Below are positions 40,643 to 50,118 of a DNA stretch of 54,084 bases, piece by piece (position 1 is the first letter of the stretch; each line of letters starts with the position of its first letter). The DNA is taken from the NCBI RefSeq assembly GCF_009469595.2, contig NZ_SSXV01000031.1, positions 1 through 54,084 of the forward strand, read 5' to 3'. Origin of the DNA: Thauera sp. 2A1. GTDB taxonomy: Bacteria > Pseudomonadota > Gammaproteobacteria > Burkholderiales > Rhodocyclaceae. The translations under genes were made by a program, and so were the position numbers. Under the pieces are notes generated by a model. That model ran no database searches and was not told the DNA's origin. It was given only the letters and a program-made list of their open reading frames with translations.

Positions 40643-42181
40643 TCACACCTGCGGGTTGAGCTTGTGGCCGCCGCCGTGCAGCTTGTTCAGTGCGTTCAGG
40701 TAGGCCTTGGCGGAGGCGACGATGATGTCGGTGTCCGCGCCCTGGCCGTCCATCACCCGACCTTGACGCGCCAGCCGCACCGTGACCTCGCCCTGCGCGT
40801 CGGTGCCGGTGGTGATCGCGTTGACCGAATACAGGAGCAGCTCGCAGCCGCTGTCGACGATGGACTCGATCGCCTTGAAGGCCGCATCCACCGGACCCGA
40901 GCCTTCTGCGCAGGTACTCTGCTCGCTGCCGCCCACCGTCAGGGTGATTTCGGCCTGCGGCTTTTCGCCGGTCTCGGAGTGGAAGCGGCTGGCGATCAGG
41001 CGGAAATGTTCGGCTTCCGGCGTCACCGATTCGTCGCGCATCAGCGCGTGCAGGTCTTCGTCGAAGATCTCGTGCTTCTTGTCGGCGAGTTCCTTGAAGC
41101 GGGCAAAGGCGTTGTTGAGCTGTTCCTCGGAGCCGATCGTGATGCCGAGTTCCTGCAGCCGCGCACGGAAGGCGTTGCGGCCGGAGTGCTTGCCCAGAAC
41201 CAGCTTGTTGGCGCCCCAGCCGACATCCTCGGCGCGCATGATCTCGTAGGTTTCGCGGTGCTTGAGCACGCCATCCTGGTGGATGCCGGACTCGTGAGCG
41301 AAGGCGTTGGCGCCGACGATGGCCTTGTTCGGCTGCACGGGGTAGCCGGTGACCTGCGACACCAGCTTGGAGGCGGGCACGATCTGCGTGGTGTCGATGC
41401 GCGTCTCGACCGGGAACACATCGGCGCGCGTGCGCACCGCCATGACGATCTCTTCAAGCGAGGCGTTGCCTGCGCGCTCGCCCAGGCCGTTGATGGTGCA
41501 TTCCACCTGGCGCGCGCCGGCCATCACTGCGGCGAGCGAGTTTGATACCGCGAGGCCGAGGTCGTTGTGGCAATGCACCGACCAGATCACCTGATCGGAA
41601 TTGGGCACGCGCTCGATGAGCGTGCGGATCGTCGCCGCATACTGCTCCGGCACGTTGTAGCCCACCGTGTCGGGGACGTTGATCGTCCTTGCGCCGGCGC
41701 GGATGACTTCCTCGAAGATGCGGCACAGGAAGTCGATTTCGGACCGGCCGGCATCCTCGGCGGAAAACTCGACGTCGTCGGTGTATTCGCGCGCCCAGCC
41801 CACTGCCTTGACCGCCTGCGCCACCACCTCGTCTGGCGTCATGCGCAGCTTCTTCTCCATGTGGATCGGGCTGGTGGCGATGAAGGTGTGGATGCGGCCG
41901 CGCGCCGCCGGACGGATCGCCTCGCCGGCACGGCGGATGTCGTTCTCGTTGGCGCGCGCCAGCGAGCAGACGGTGGATTCCCTGATCGCCTCGGCGATCG
42001 AGCGTACGGAGTCGAAGTCGCCATTGGAGGCGGCGGCGAAGCCGGCCTCGATGACATCGACCCGCATGCGTTCGAGCTGGCGGGCGATGCGCAGCTTGTC
42101 GTCACGCGACATCGACGCGCCGGGGCTCTGCTCGCCATCACGCAAGGTCGTGTCGAAGATGATCAACGGGTCTTTTTTCAT
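40643..42181 (-). CDS. leuA: 2-isopropylmalate synthase
   Basis: A 512-residue LeuA. The catalytic domain has FDTTLRDGEQSPGASM, VHCHNDLGLAVSNSLA, NGLGERAGNASLEE and KHSGRNAFRARL, and the C-terminal regulatory domain (about 395-512) binds leucine. It condenses acetyl-CoA and 2-oxoisovalerate, the first step of leucine synthesis. The gene stands 31 bp after pssA on the minus strand and probably shares its transcript. Feedback inhibition by leucine is expected from the intact regulatory domain. Confidence 0.97.
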   Translation of the reverse strand: MKKDPLIIFDTTLRDGEQSPGASMSRDDKLRIARQLERMRVDVIEAGFAAASNGDFDSVRSIAEAIRESTVCSLARANENDIRRAGEAIRPAARGRIHTFIATSPIHMEKKLRMTPDEVVAQAVKAVGWAREYTDDVEFSAEDAGRSEIDFLCRIFEEVIRAGARTINVPDTVGYNVPEQYAATIRTLIERVPNSDQVIWSVHCHNDLGLAVSNSLAAVMAGARQVECTINGLGERAGNASLEEIVMAVRTRADVFPVETRIDTTQIVPASKLVSQVTGYPVQPNKAIVGANAFAHESGIHQDGVLKHRETYEIMRAEDVGWGANKLVLGKHSGRNAFRARLQELGITIGSEEQLNNAFARFKELADKKHEIFDEDLHALMRDESVTPEAEHFRLIASRFHSETGEKPQAEITLTVGGSEQSTCAEGSGPVDAAFKAIESIVDSGCELLLYSVNAITTGTDAQGEVTVRLARQGRVMDGQGADTDIIVASAKAYLNALNKLHGGGHKLNPQV

Positions 42182-42212
42182 GATCGGCTCCCGGGGTCGG
42201 ATGGGAAGAGGA

Positions 42213-43016
42213 TTACGCTCGCGGCTCGTCTGTGGAGCCGGTGGACGGATTGGGCGGGGTGGATTCGCCAGCTGCCGGCTTCTTCTTCAGGTTCCAGATC
42301 CACAGGATGTAGCCCGACGCGGCGTAGGCGAGGAAGAGGCCGAACAGCACCCCCGGCGGATAAGTCGACACCAGCGCGAAGCCCAGCACCAGCGCGATCA
42401 CGACAATGAAGGGCACGCTCTTGCGCAGGTTGATGTTCTTGCCGCTCCAGAACAGCACGTTGCTGATCATCGACAGGCCGGCGAACACGGTGAGCGCGCA
42501 CGCATACCAGCGCAGGTCGTCACCGCTTGCGCCGTTGTCGATCGACACCCAGACGAGGCCGGCGACGAGCGCCGCCGCGGCCGGGCTCGGCAGCCCCTGG
42601 AAGAAGCGTTTGTCGACGACCTCGATGTTGGTGTTGAAGCGGGCCAGGCGCAGTGCGGCGCCGGCGCAGTAGATGAAGGCGGCGATCCAGCCGATCTTGC
42701 CCATGTCCTTGAGCGCCCATTCGTAAATCACGAGGGCGGGCGCGACGCCGAAGGACACCATGTCGGACAGCGAGTCGTATTGCGCGCCGAATTCGCTCTG
42801 CGTATGCGTCAGGCGGGCGATGCGGCCGTCCAGGCCGTCGAGCACCATGGCGACGAAGATCGCCACCGCGGCGACCTCGAAGCGCAGGTTCATCGCCTGC
42901 ACGATGGCGAAGAAGCCGGCGAACAGTGCGGCAGTGGTGAACAGGTTGGGCAGGATGTAGATGCCGCGTCTGCGCTTTTCGAGGGGGATCAGGGGGGAAC
43001 GGTCTAGGTGCGCCAC
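42213..43016 (-). CDS. pssA: CDP-diacylglycerol--serine O-phosphatidyltransferase
   Basis: A 267-residue membrane enzyme with the CDP-alcohol phosphatidyltransferase motif DGLDGRIARLT...GAQYDSLSD (about 60-85), where the Asp residues bind metal. About seven hydrophobic segments follow and the C-terminal 30 residues are charged and Pro-rich. It makes phosphatidylserine, the precursor of phosphatidylethanolamine. The usual partner gene psd (phosphatidylserine decarboxylase), often between ilvC and pssA in related bacteria, is not here. Confidence 0.94.
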   Translation of the reverse strand: MAHLDRSPLIPLEKRRRGIYILPNLFTTAALFAGFFAIVQAMNLRFEVAAVAIFVAMVLDGLDGRIARLTHTQSEFGAQYDSLSDMVSFGVAPALVIYEWALKDMGKIGWIAAFIYCAGAALRLARFNTNIEVVDKRFFQGLPSPAAAALVAGLVWVSIDNGASGDDLRWYACALTVFAGLSMISNVLFWSGKNINLRKSVPFIVVIALVLGFALVSTYPPGVLFGLFLAYAASGYILWIWNLKKKPAAGESTPPNPSTGSTDEPRA

Positions 43017-43108
43017 AGTTTCGGGACCGATAGGTGCGGGACTTCGATTCTAGCGCATGCGCACGTCGCAGCGCCCCTTGCCCGGGATGGAGGATGCGGG
43101 CGGAGGAC

Positions 43109-43140
43109 GAAAAAAAACCGGCCCCGCGAGCGGGGCCGGC
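43109..43140 (-). terminator. Rho-independent terminator after ilvC
   Basis: On the minus strand a perfect 9-bp stem (43139-43131 with 43126-43118) and a four-base loop are followed by eight T residues. It separates ilvIHC from pssA-leuA, which therefore need their own promoter or read-through. Confidence 0.88.
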
Positions 43141-43160
43141 ATCGATGCTTGGCGAAGCGA

Positions 43161-44177
43161 TCAGTTCTTCGACTTGTCGACCAGGGCCTTGGCCTTGATC
43201 CACGGCATCATGTCGCGCAGCGTGGCACCGACCTTCTCGATCTGGTGGTCGGCGTTCAGGCGGCGGTAGGCGGTCATGCTCGGGTAGTTGGTGCGGCCCT
43301 CGAGGATGAACTGCTTGGCGTACTCGCCGGTCTGGATGCGCTTGAGCGCGTTGCGCATGGCGGCGCGCGACTGCTCGTTGATGACTTCGGGGCCGGTCAC
43401 GTACTCGCCATACTCCGCGTTGTTGGAGATGGAGTAGTTCATGTTGGCGATGCCGCCCTCGTACATCAGGTCGACGATCAGCTTGAGCTCATGCAGGCAC
43501 TCGAAATAGGCCATTTCGGGCGCGTAGCCGGCTTCGACCAGGGTCTCGAAGCCCATCTTCACCAGCTCGACGGCGCCGCCGCACAGCACGGCCTGTTCGC
43601 CGAAGAGGTCGGTCTCGGTCTCTTCGCGGAAGTTGGTCTCGATCACGCCGCCCTTGGTGCCGCCGTTGGCTGCCGAGTACGACAGGGCGATGTCCTTGGC
43701 CTTGCCCGAGCGGTCCTGGTACACCGCGATCAGGGTCGGGACGCCGCCCCCACGCAGGTATTCGGAGCGCACGGTGTGGCCCGGGCCCTTCGGCGCGACC
43801 ATGATCACGTCCAGGTCGGCACGCGGCACGATCTGGTTGTAGTGCACGTTGAAGCCGTGCGCGAAGGCGAGCACTGCACCCTTCTTGATGTTGGGCTCGA
43901 CGTCGTCGCGGTACACCTGCGGTGCGGTCTCGTCCGGCAGCAGGATCATGACGACATCGGCGTCTTTCACCGCCTCGCCGATCTCCTTGACGGTCAGGCC
44001 GGCGGCTTCGGCCTTGGCCCACGAGCTGCCTTCCTTGCGCAGGCCGACGGTGACGTTCACGCCGGAATCGCGCAGGTTCTGCGAGTGGGCGTGGCCCTGG
44101 GAGCCGTAGCCGACGATGGTGACCTGCTTGCCCTTGATGAGGGAGAGGTCGGCGTCCTTGTCGTAATAAACTTTCAT
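43161..44177 (-). CDS. ilvC: Ketol-acid reductoisomerase
   Basis: A 338-residue class I IlvC. The NADPH-binding site is GYGSQGHAHSQNLRDSG near residue 24. The knotted C-terminal domain has EQAVLCGGAVELVKMGFETL and AYFECLHELKLIVDLMYEGG with the Mg-binding Asp and Glu. It converts acetolactate and acetohydroxybutyrate in branched-chain amino acid synthesis. ATG 44177 (MKVYYDKDAD) is preceded by AGGAAA. It lies 83 bp after ilvH and is followed by a strong terminator. Confidence 0.97.
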   Translation of the reverse strand: MKVYYDKDADLSLIKGKQVTIVGYGSQGHAHSQNLRDSGVNVTVGLRKEGSSWAKAEAAGLTVKEIGEAVKDADVVMILLPDETAPQVYRDDVEPNIKKGAVLAFAHGFNVHYNQIVPRADLDVIMVAPKGPGHTVRSEYLRGGGVPTLIAVYQDRSGKAKDIALSYSAANGGTKGGVIETNFREETETDLFGEQAVLCGGAVELVKMGFETLVEAGYAPEMAYFECLHELKLIVDLMYEGGIANMNYSISNNAEYGEYVTGPEVINEQSRAAMRNALKRIQTGEYAKQFILEGRTNYPSMTAYRRLNADHQIEKVGATLRDMMPWIKAKALVDKSKN

Positions 44178-44260
44178 GGTTTTCCTTTCAGGCTTGCATG
44201 AGGGGGAGGGGCAGCGTGCGACCGGGGGCGCCTCGGTCACCGGCTGCAGGAGGGCGGAGG

Positions 44261-44752
44261 TTAAAGCTTCAGCACCCGGTCGCCGCGGCCGACGCCACAA
44301 ACGCCCGAGCGCACCGTCTCGAGGATCAGCGCCGGGTCGATCGCGCCCACGAAGGCGTCGAGCTTGGCCTGGTTGCCGGTCAGCTCGACCACGTAGGACG
44401 CGTCGGTGACGTCGATGATGCGGGCACGGAAGATGTCGGCGGTGCGCTTGACCTCCTCGCGGTCCTTGCCGGTGGCGCGCACCTTGATGAGCATCAGTTC
44501 GCGCTCGATATGCGCTGCCTCCGAGATGTCGACGACCTTGACCACCTCGACGAGCTTGTTCAACTGTTTGGTGATCTGCTCGATGATCTCGTCCGAGCCG
44601 GAGGTGACGATGGTCATGCGCGACATCGAGGCATCCTCGGTCGGCGCGACAGTGAGCGACTCGATGTTGTAGCCGCGAGCAGAGAACAGGCCGGAGACGC
44701 GCGACAGCGCGCCGGATTCGTTTTCGATCAGGAGGGAGATGACGTGACGCAT
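44261..44752 (-). CDS. ilvH: Acetolactate synthase small subunit
   Basis: A 163-residue regulatory subunit. The N-terminal ACT domain has ISLLIENESGALSRVSGLFSARGYNIESL, here reported in parts: LLIENESGALSRV and FSARGYNIESLTV. The C-terminal domain covers about 80-163 and ends GVGRGDRVLKL. It stimulates the catalytic subunit and confers valine feedback inhibition. ATG 44752 directly precedes the first ACT strand. It starts 47 bp after ilvI. Confidence 0.96.
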   Translation of the reverse strand: MRHVISLLIENESGALSRVSGLFSARGYNIESLTVAPTEDASMSRMTIVTSGSDEIIEQITKQLNKLVEVVKVVDISEAAHIERELMLIKVRATGKDREEVKRTADIFRARIIDVTDASYVVELTGNQAKLDAFVGAIDPALILETVRSGVCGVGRGDRVLKL

Positions 44753-44799
44753 GTTGGGTGAGATCCGGAATGCAGGTGGGGTGCGCAGCGGGCAGGCGG

Positions 44800-46512
44800 T
44801 TACAGATCCTCGGCGGACAGGATCATCTCGGTGAGACCCTTGCCGCCCTGCACCATCGGATAGACGTTCTCGGTCTGATCCACCTGGAAATCGAGGAACA
44901 CGAGCTCGTTCTTGTGCTTGACGAAGGCCTCGCGCAGCGCGTCCTCGACGTCGCAAGGGCGATCGACGCGGATGCCGACGTGACCGTAGGAGGCGGCCAG
45001 CTTGGCGAAGTCGGGCAGCGAATCCATGTACGACTCGGAGTAGCGCGCGCCGTGGAAGATCTGCTGCCACTGCCGCACCATGCCCAGGTAGCGGTTGTTC
45101 AGGTTGCAGATCTTGATCGGCAGGCGGAACTGTTTGCAGGTCGACAGTTCCTGGATGTTCATCTGGATCGAGGCTTCGCCGGTGATGCAGGCGACCTGCG
45201 CGTCCGGGTGCGCGAGCTGGGCACCCATCGCGTAGGGCAGGCCGACGCCCATGGTGCCGAGGCCGCCGGAATTGAGCCAGCGGCGCGGTTGCTCGAAGGG
45301 GTAGTACTGCGCCGCCCACATCTGGTGCTGGCCGACGTCGGAGGTGACGATGGCGTTGCCGCCGGTCACTTCCCACAGCTTCTGCACGACGAACTGCGGC
45401 TTGATGATCTCGTCCGAGTTCTTGTAGGCCATGCAGTTGCGACCGCGCCATTCCTCGATCTGCTTCCACCAGGTCGCGAGGTGGTCGGCATTCGGGCGGG
45501 CGGCGCCGGCCTCGAGCTGGCGGATCATCTCGTCCAGCACTTCCTTGACGTCGCCGACGATGGGGACGTCGACCTTGACGCGCTTGGAGATCGATGACGG
45601 GTCGATATCCACATGGATGATCTTGCGCGGCTCTTCCGCGAAGTGCGCCGGATTGCCGATGACGCGGTCATCGAAGCGGGCGCCTACGGCCAGCAGCACG
45701 TCGCAGTAATGCATCGACATGTTGGCTTCGTAGGTGCCGTGCATGCCAGGCATGCCGAGGAACTGGCGGTCGCTCGCCGGATAGCCGCCGAGGCCCATCA
45801 GCGTGTTGGTGACCGGATAGCCGAGCAGGCGGATCAGGCGCGTCAGTTGTTCGGCGGCGTCGGCCAGCACCACGCCGCCGCCGGTGTAGATCATCGGCCG
45901 CTTCGCTTCGAGCAGCAGTTGCACCGCCTTCTTGATCTGGCCCTGGTGGCCACGCACCACCGGGTTGTACGAGCGCATCGAGATTTCCTTCGGATACTCG
46001 AAGTCGCACTTGGCGATGGTGATGTCCTTCGGGATATCGACCAGCACCGGGCCGGGGCGGCCCGTCTTTGCCAGATAGAAGGCCTTCTTGATCGTGCTGG
46101 CGATGTCACGTACGTCGCGCACCAGGAAGTTGTGCTTCACGCATGGACGCGTGATGCCGACCGTGTCGACTTCCTGGAAGGCGTCCTGGCCGATCGCCGC
46201 GGTGGGCACCTGGCCGGAGATGATGACGAGCGGGATCGAATCGCAGTAAGCGGTGGCGATGCCGGTGACAGCATTCGTCGCGCCAGGGCCGGAGGTGACC
46301 AGCGCCACACCCACCTTCTGGGTGCTGCGCGCGTAGCCGTCGGCGGCATGCACGGCGGCCTGTTCGTGGCGCACCAGCACATGGCGCACTTCTTCCTGCT
46401 GGAACAGGGCGTCATACAGGTAGAGCACTGCGCCACCGGGGTAGCCGAACACGTATTCGATCTTTTCTTCCTGCAGGCACCTGACTACAATTTCCGCCCC
46501 GGTCAACACCAT
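44800..46512 (-). CDS. ilvI: Acetolactate synthase large subunit
   Basis: A 570-residue thiamine diphosphate enzyme. EYVFGYPGGAVL and RHEQAAVHAADGYAR contain the catalytic Glu, LVTSGPGATNAVTGIATAY is the FAD/ThDP loop, and the metal site is the GEASIQMNIQEL region (about 440-455). It condenses two pyruvates, or pyruvate with 2-oxobutyrate. It is the first gene of ilvIHC. Neither a leader peptide nor an attenuator hairpin could be seen in the short leader. Confidence 0.96.
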   Translation of the reverse strand: MVLTGAEIVVRCLQEEKIEYVFGYPGGAVLYLYDALFQQEEVRHVLVRHEQAAVHAADGYARSTQKVGVALVTSGPGATNAVTGIATAYCDSIPLVIISGQVPTAAIGQDAFQEVDTVGITRPCVKHNFLVRDVRDIASTIKKAFYLAKTGRPGPVLVDIPKDITIAKCDFEYPKEISMRSYNPVVRGHQGQIKKAVQLLLEAKRPMIYTGGGVVLADAAEQLTRLIRLLGYPVTNTLMGLGGYPASDRQFLGMPGMHGTYEANMSMHYCDVLLAVGARFDDRVIGNPAHFAEEPRKIIHVDIDPSSISKRVKVDVPIVGDVKEVLDEMIRQLEAGAARPNADHLATWWKQIEEWRGRNCMAYKNSDEIIKPQFVVQKLWEVTGGNAIVTSDVGQHQMWAAQYYPFEQPRRWLNSGGLGTMGVGLPYAMGAQLAHPDAQVACITGEASIQMNIQELSTCKQFRLPIKICNLNNRYLGMVRQWQQIFHGARYSESYMDSLPDFAKLAASYGHVGIRVDRPCDVEDALREAFVKHKNELVFLDFQVDQTENVYPMVQGGKGLTEMILSAEDL

Positions 46513-46550
46513 TGCAAACTCGCTCTACAAAACGTTTGGAGAAACGCCGA

Positions 46551-46579
46551 ACGTTACCGGCCCCCAGGGTTTTGGTCAA
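46551..46579 (-). promoter_or_regulatory. Putative sigma-70 promoter of ilvIHC
   Basis: On the minus strand TTGACC (46579-46574) and TAACGT (46556-46551) are 17 bases apart, with the -10 box 39 bases ahead of the ilvI start. The -35 box matches five of six consensus bases, the -10 box three. Confidence 0.45.
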
Positions 46580-46670
46580 GGCTGCAAGACTGCGTGGGTC
46601 GCAGCCGCGCCTGTCCCGGATTTGGCGGTCGATTCCCGCGCGGGCAACCGCTTCCCTCCTCGCCATCGGC

Positions 46671-47171
46671 ATGAAAAGAAAAACTCCCCGAGCCGCACCG
46701 CGGCAGATGCCGGCCGCGCCGCCTGCCGCAGAGCGTGCCGTGGCGGAACTTGCCGGCCTGCGGCGCCGTCTCGCCAGCATGTTGTATGAATGCCTGCTGC
46801 TGCTCGGCGTGCTCGCGCTCACCTTCCTCGTGCCTTACCTGATGCTGGGCGTCGCGGCAGGCATTGCGCCGCCGGGCTGGTTCGCGTGGCTGCACATTTT
46901 CGTGGTGCTGGGCGGCTACTTCGTCTGGTACTGGACGCGCCATGGGCAGACGCTCGCGATGCAGACCTGGCGCCTCAGGATCGTCAACGCGGCCGACGGC
47001 CGTTCGCCGGGGGCGGCACAAGGCTGGCTCCGCTACGCGCTGGCCTGGCCCTCGGTGCTGCTGCTGGGCGTCGGCGTGCTGTGGGCGTTCTTCGATCGCG
47101 ACCGCCAGTTCCTGCACGACCGCCTCGCGCGAACCTGCATCGTGCTGATGCCGGAACGGCCAAAGGCCTGA
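46671..47171 (+). CDS. RDD family membrane protein
   Basis: A 166-residue protein. After a Pro/Arg-rich cytosolic start come RRLASMLYE (the R-D-D-like motif with the Asp replaced), three hydrophobic helices (LLLLGVLALTFLVPYLMLG, WLHIFVVLGGYFVWYW, YALAWPSVLLLGVGVLWAFF) and FDRDRQFLHDRLARTCIV at the end. RDD proteins are small membrane proteins, some tied to ion exchange; function here unknown. ATG 46671 was preferred to upstream starts because the frame before it runs through the ilvI promoter. It is divergent from ilvI. Confidence 0.85.
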   Translation: MKRKTPRAAPRQMPAAPPAAERAVAELAGLRRRLASMLYECLLLLGVLALTFLVPYLMLGVAAGIAPPGWFAWLHIFVVLGGYFVWYWTRHGQTLAMQTWRLRIVNAADGRSPGAAQGWLRYALAWPSVLLLGVGVLWAFFDRDRQFLHDRLARTCIVLMPERPKA

Positions 47172-47297
47172 GGCGGCTGAGGTGCTCAGGGCGCACGGCG
47201 GGAACTTTCCCGCCCGATTGCGGTTAGCATCCATGACGATGCCTGAAGGATAGTGGTCGCAAGTCGTCGCGGCGCATGGGCGCCGGGGCGCCGCCGC

Positions 47298-47316
47298 CGG
47301 GGTTTTCGGAACCCCG
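47298..47316 (+). other. Hairpin in the leader of the P-type ATPase gene
   Basis: A 7-bp stem (47298-47304 with 47310-47316) with a TTCGG loop lies 24 bases before the ATPase start. It may affect translation; nothing in the sequence identifies a ligand. Confidence 0.35.
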
Positions 47317-47340
47317 CTGCGCGACCGGACGCGCCTGCCA

Positions 47341-50118
47341 ATGACCGACTTCAACCCAGACACCCCTTTCGACAAGCCATCGGCCTGCCACGCGCAAGCG
47401 ACGGAGGCCGTTCTGCTCGCCCTGCGCACCTCGCCCCACGCCGGCCTCGGCTCGGACGAGGCCGTGCGCCGGCTGCACCTGTGCGGCGCCAATGCGTTGC
47501 CGCCGCCGCCGCGGCGCGGTGCGCTGATGCGCTTCCTGCTGCAATTCCACAACGTGCTCATCTACGTCCTGCTGGTGTCCGGGGTCGTGACCACCTTGCT
47601 GGGCCATCTGGTCGACGCCGCGGTCATCTTCGGGGTGACGGTGATCAATGCGGTCATCGGCTTCCTGCAGGAGGGCAAGGCCGAGCGTGCCCTCGACGCC
47701 ATCCGCGACATGCTCGCGCCGCATGCCCATGTGTTGCGTGATGGGCGGCGGCAGGAGGTCGCCGCCGATGCGTTGGTGCCGGGTGACATCGTGTTCCTCG
47801 CTTCGGGCGACCGCGTCCCCGCCGACCTCCGCCTGCTCGACGTGCGCAGCCTGCGCATCGAGGAGGCGGCGCTCACCGGTGAGTCGCTCGGCGTCGACAA
47901 GTCGATCGCGCCGGTCTCCGCCGATGCGCCGCTCGGCGATCGCACCTCCATGGCCTTCTCGGGCACGCTGGTGAGCTACGGGCAGGGTGTGGGGGTGGTG
48001 GTGACGACGGGCGCGGCAACCGAGATCGGCCGCATCAGCACGCTGCTCGGCGCGGTGGAGGGCATGAGCACGCCGCTGCTGCGCCAGATGGCTGGATTCA
48101 GCCAGTTCCTGACCTGGGTCATCCTTGCCATTGCGGTGGCCGCGTTCGTATTTGGCACGCAGATCCGGGACTACAGTGCCGGCGACATGTTCATCGCCGC
48201 CGTCGGCCTGGCGGTGGCGGCGATCCCCGAGGGACTGCCGGCGGTCATGACGATCACCCTTGCCATCGGCGTGCAGCGCATGGCACGGCGCCGGGCCATC
48301 ATCCGGCGCCTGCCGGCGGTCGAGGCGCTGGGCTCGGTCACGGTGATCTGCTCGGACAAGACCGGCACCCTGACGCGCAATGAAATGACGGTGCAGCGTG
48401 TGATCTGCGCTGATGGCGAGGTCGGCGTCACCGGCACCGGCTATGCGCCGCAGGGGGGCTTCGAGCGCGAGCGGCGCGAACTCGGCGTCACCGAGGCGCC
48501 ATTGCTTGCCGACATCGGCCGCGCCTGCTTGCTGTGCAACGATGCCGAGCTGAGCCTGCACGACAGCCAGTGGCGCATGGTGGGCGATCCGACCGAAGGG
48601 GCGCTGATGACGCTGGCGCTGAAGGCCGGCAGCGATCCGCGCCTGGAGCGCGAGGCGTTGCCGCGCGACGACGTGATTCCGTTCGAATCCGAGCACCGCT
48701 TCATGGCCACGCTGCATCACGATCACCAGGGCAAGGCGCGGGTGATGCTCAAGGGTGCGCCGGAGCGCGTGTTGGCGTTGTGCTCTGTCAGCCGCCGGCT
48801 TGACGGCGAACCGTCGCCGCTGGATGCGGATGCCTGGCAGCAGGCAATGGACGAGGCTGCGGGTGCGGGCATGCGCCTGCTCGCGGTCGCCGAGCGAAGT
48901 GCGACCGGCGGCGAGCGCACGCTGACCTTCGCGGACGTGGAGGCGGGCGGCTTCACCCTGCTCGCGGTGCTGGGCATCACCGATCCGCCACGCCCCGAGG
49001 CAGTGCAGGCAGTGGCGAGCTGCCTCGCCGCCGGCATGCGCGTGAAGATGATCACCGGCGACCACGCGGCCACTGCACGTGCGATCGGCCAGCAACTGGG
49101 CCTCGCGGCCGACGTCCGCGTGCTGACCGGCGCGGAGATCGAGCGCCTGGACGATGCTCGCCTCACCGAGGTGGTGAGGGACGTCGATATCTTTGCCAGG
49201 GCGAGCCCCGAGCACAAGCTGCGCCTGGTGCAGGCGCTGCAGGCGAGGGGAGAGGTGGTGGCGATGACCGGCGACGGTGTCAATGACGCACCTGCGCTCA
49301 AGCGTGCGAATGTCGGCGTGGCCATGGGCCACAAGGGCACCGAAGCGGCCAAGGAGGCGGCCGAGATGGTGCTGGCCGACGACAACTTCGCCTCGGTCGC
49401 CGCCGCCGTCGAGGAGGGACGCACGGTCTACGACAACCTGCGCAAGGCCATCGCCTACATCCTGCCGACGAACATCGGCCAGGCGGCGATGGTGTTCTGT
49501 GCGGTGCTGTTCGGGCTCACGATGCCGATCACGCCGGTGCAGATCCTGTGGGTGAACATGGTCACTGCGGTCACGCTGGCACTGGCGCTGGCCTTCGAAC
49601 GGCCCGAGGCCGACATCATGACGCGCCCGCCGCGCGCGCCGGACGAGCCGCTGCTCAATGGCCTGCTGGCATGGCGCATCGTGTTCGTCGGCTTCCTGCT
49701 CGTTGCGGGTGGCATGGGCCTGTTCCTGTGGGAAGTCGCCCGCGGCGCCAGCCTGGAGGCCGCCCGCACCGCGGCGGTGAACGCGCTGCTGATGGGGGAG
49801 GTGTTCTACCTCTTCAATGTGCGCAACCTTTACGCCTCGGTGCTCAGTCGCGACGGTTTCCTCGGCAATCGCTATGTCCTGCTGGCGATCGTGATGCTGG
49901 CGGTCTGCCAGGCGATGTTCACCTATCTCCCGGCCATGCAGGGCCTGTTCGGCACCGAACCGCTCGGCGGTGATGTGTGGCTGCGCATCCTTGGGTTCGG
50001 TGTCGTGCTGCTGTGCGCGGTCGAGGCGGAAAAACTGGTGTTGCGGCGCTTCTTCAGGCGTGACGAAGCTCATTTACGCCAGGCATGCCCCACTCACTCA
50101 CCAGGGAGCGAGTCATGA
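47341..50118 (+). CDS. Cation-transporting P-type ATPase (type II-like)
   Basis: A 925-residue P-type ATPase. The actuator loop is LTGES near 180, the phosphorylated residue is D339 in DKTGTLT, and the hinge is TGDGVND (643-649). The TM4 motif is PEGLP (296-300), and about ten TM segments are visible, as in type IIA pumps. Of the SERCA-type cation ligands, E297, N711, N739 and T742 are kept, while the TM5 Glu is Q714 and the TM6 Asp is A743. There is no heavy-metal domain at the N terminus. The ion is therefore uncertain. It overlaps the next gene by four bases, so stress protein and pump are coupled. Confidence 0.9.
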   Translation: MTDFNPDTPFDKPSACHAQATEAVLLALRTSPHAGLGSDEAVRRLHLCGANALPPPPRRGALMRFLLQFHNVLIYVLLVSGVVTTLLGHLVDAAVIFGVTVINAVIGFLQEGKAERALDAIRDMLAPHAHVLRDGRRQEVAADALVPGDIVFLASGDRVPADLRLLDVRSLRIEEAALTGESLGVDKSIAPVSADAPLGDRTSMAFSGTLVSYGQGVGVVVTTGAATEIGRISTLLGAVEGMSTPLLRQMAGFSQFLTWVILAIAVAAFVFGTQIRDYSAGDMFIAAVGLAVAAIPEGLPAVMTITLAIGVQRMARRRAIIRRLPAVEALGSVTVICSDKTGTLTRNEMTVQRVICADGEVGVTGTGYAPQGGFERERRELGVTEAPLLADIGRACLLCNDAELSLHDSQWRMVGDPTEGALMTLALKAGSDPRLEREALPRDDVIPFESEHRFMATLHHDHQGKARVMLKGAPERVLALCSVSRRLDGEPSPLDADAWQQAMDEAAGAGMRLLAVAERSATGGERTLTFADVEAGGFTLLAVLGITDPPRPEAVQAVASCLAAGMRVKMITGDHAATARAIGQQLGLAADVRVLTGAEIERLDDARLTEVVRDVDIFARASPEHKLRLVQALQARGEVVAMTGDGVNDAPALKRANVGVAMGHKGTEAAKEAAEMVLADDNFASVAAAVEEGRTVYDNLRKAIAYILPTNIGQAAMVFCAVLFGLTMPITPVQILWVNMVTAVTLALALAFERPEADIMTRPPRAPDEPLLNGLLAWRIVFVGFLLVAGGMGLFLWEVARGASLEAARTAAVNALLMGEVFYLFNVRNLYASVLSRDGFLGNRYVLLAIVMLAVCQAMFTYLPAMQGLFGTEPLGGDVWLRILGFGVVLLCAVEAEKLVLRRFFRRDEAHLRQACPTHSPGSES

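Noticed and set aside
47224..50073. 949-codon open frame on the minus strand across the P-type ATPase gene
   Set aside because: It is a shadow of the ATPase frame in GC-rich DNA; the plus-strand product has all P-type motifs and this one has none, with His/Arg/Gln-rich composition.
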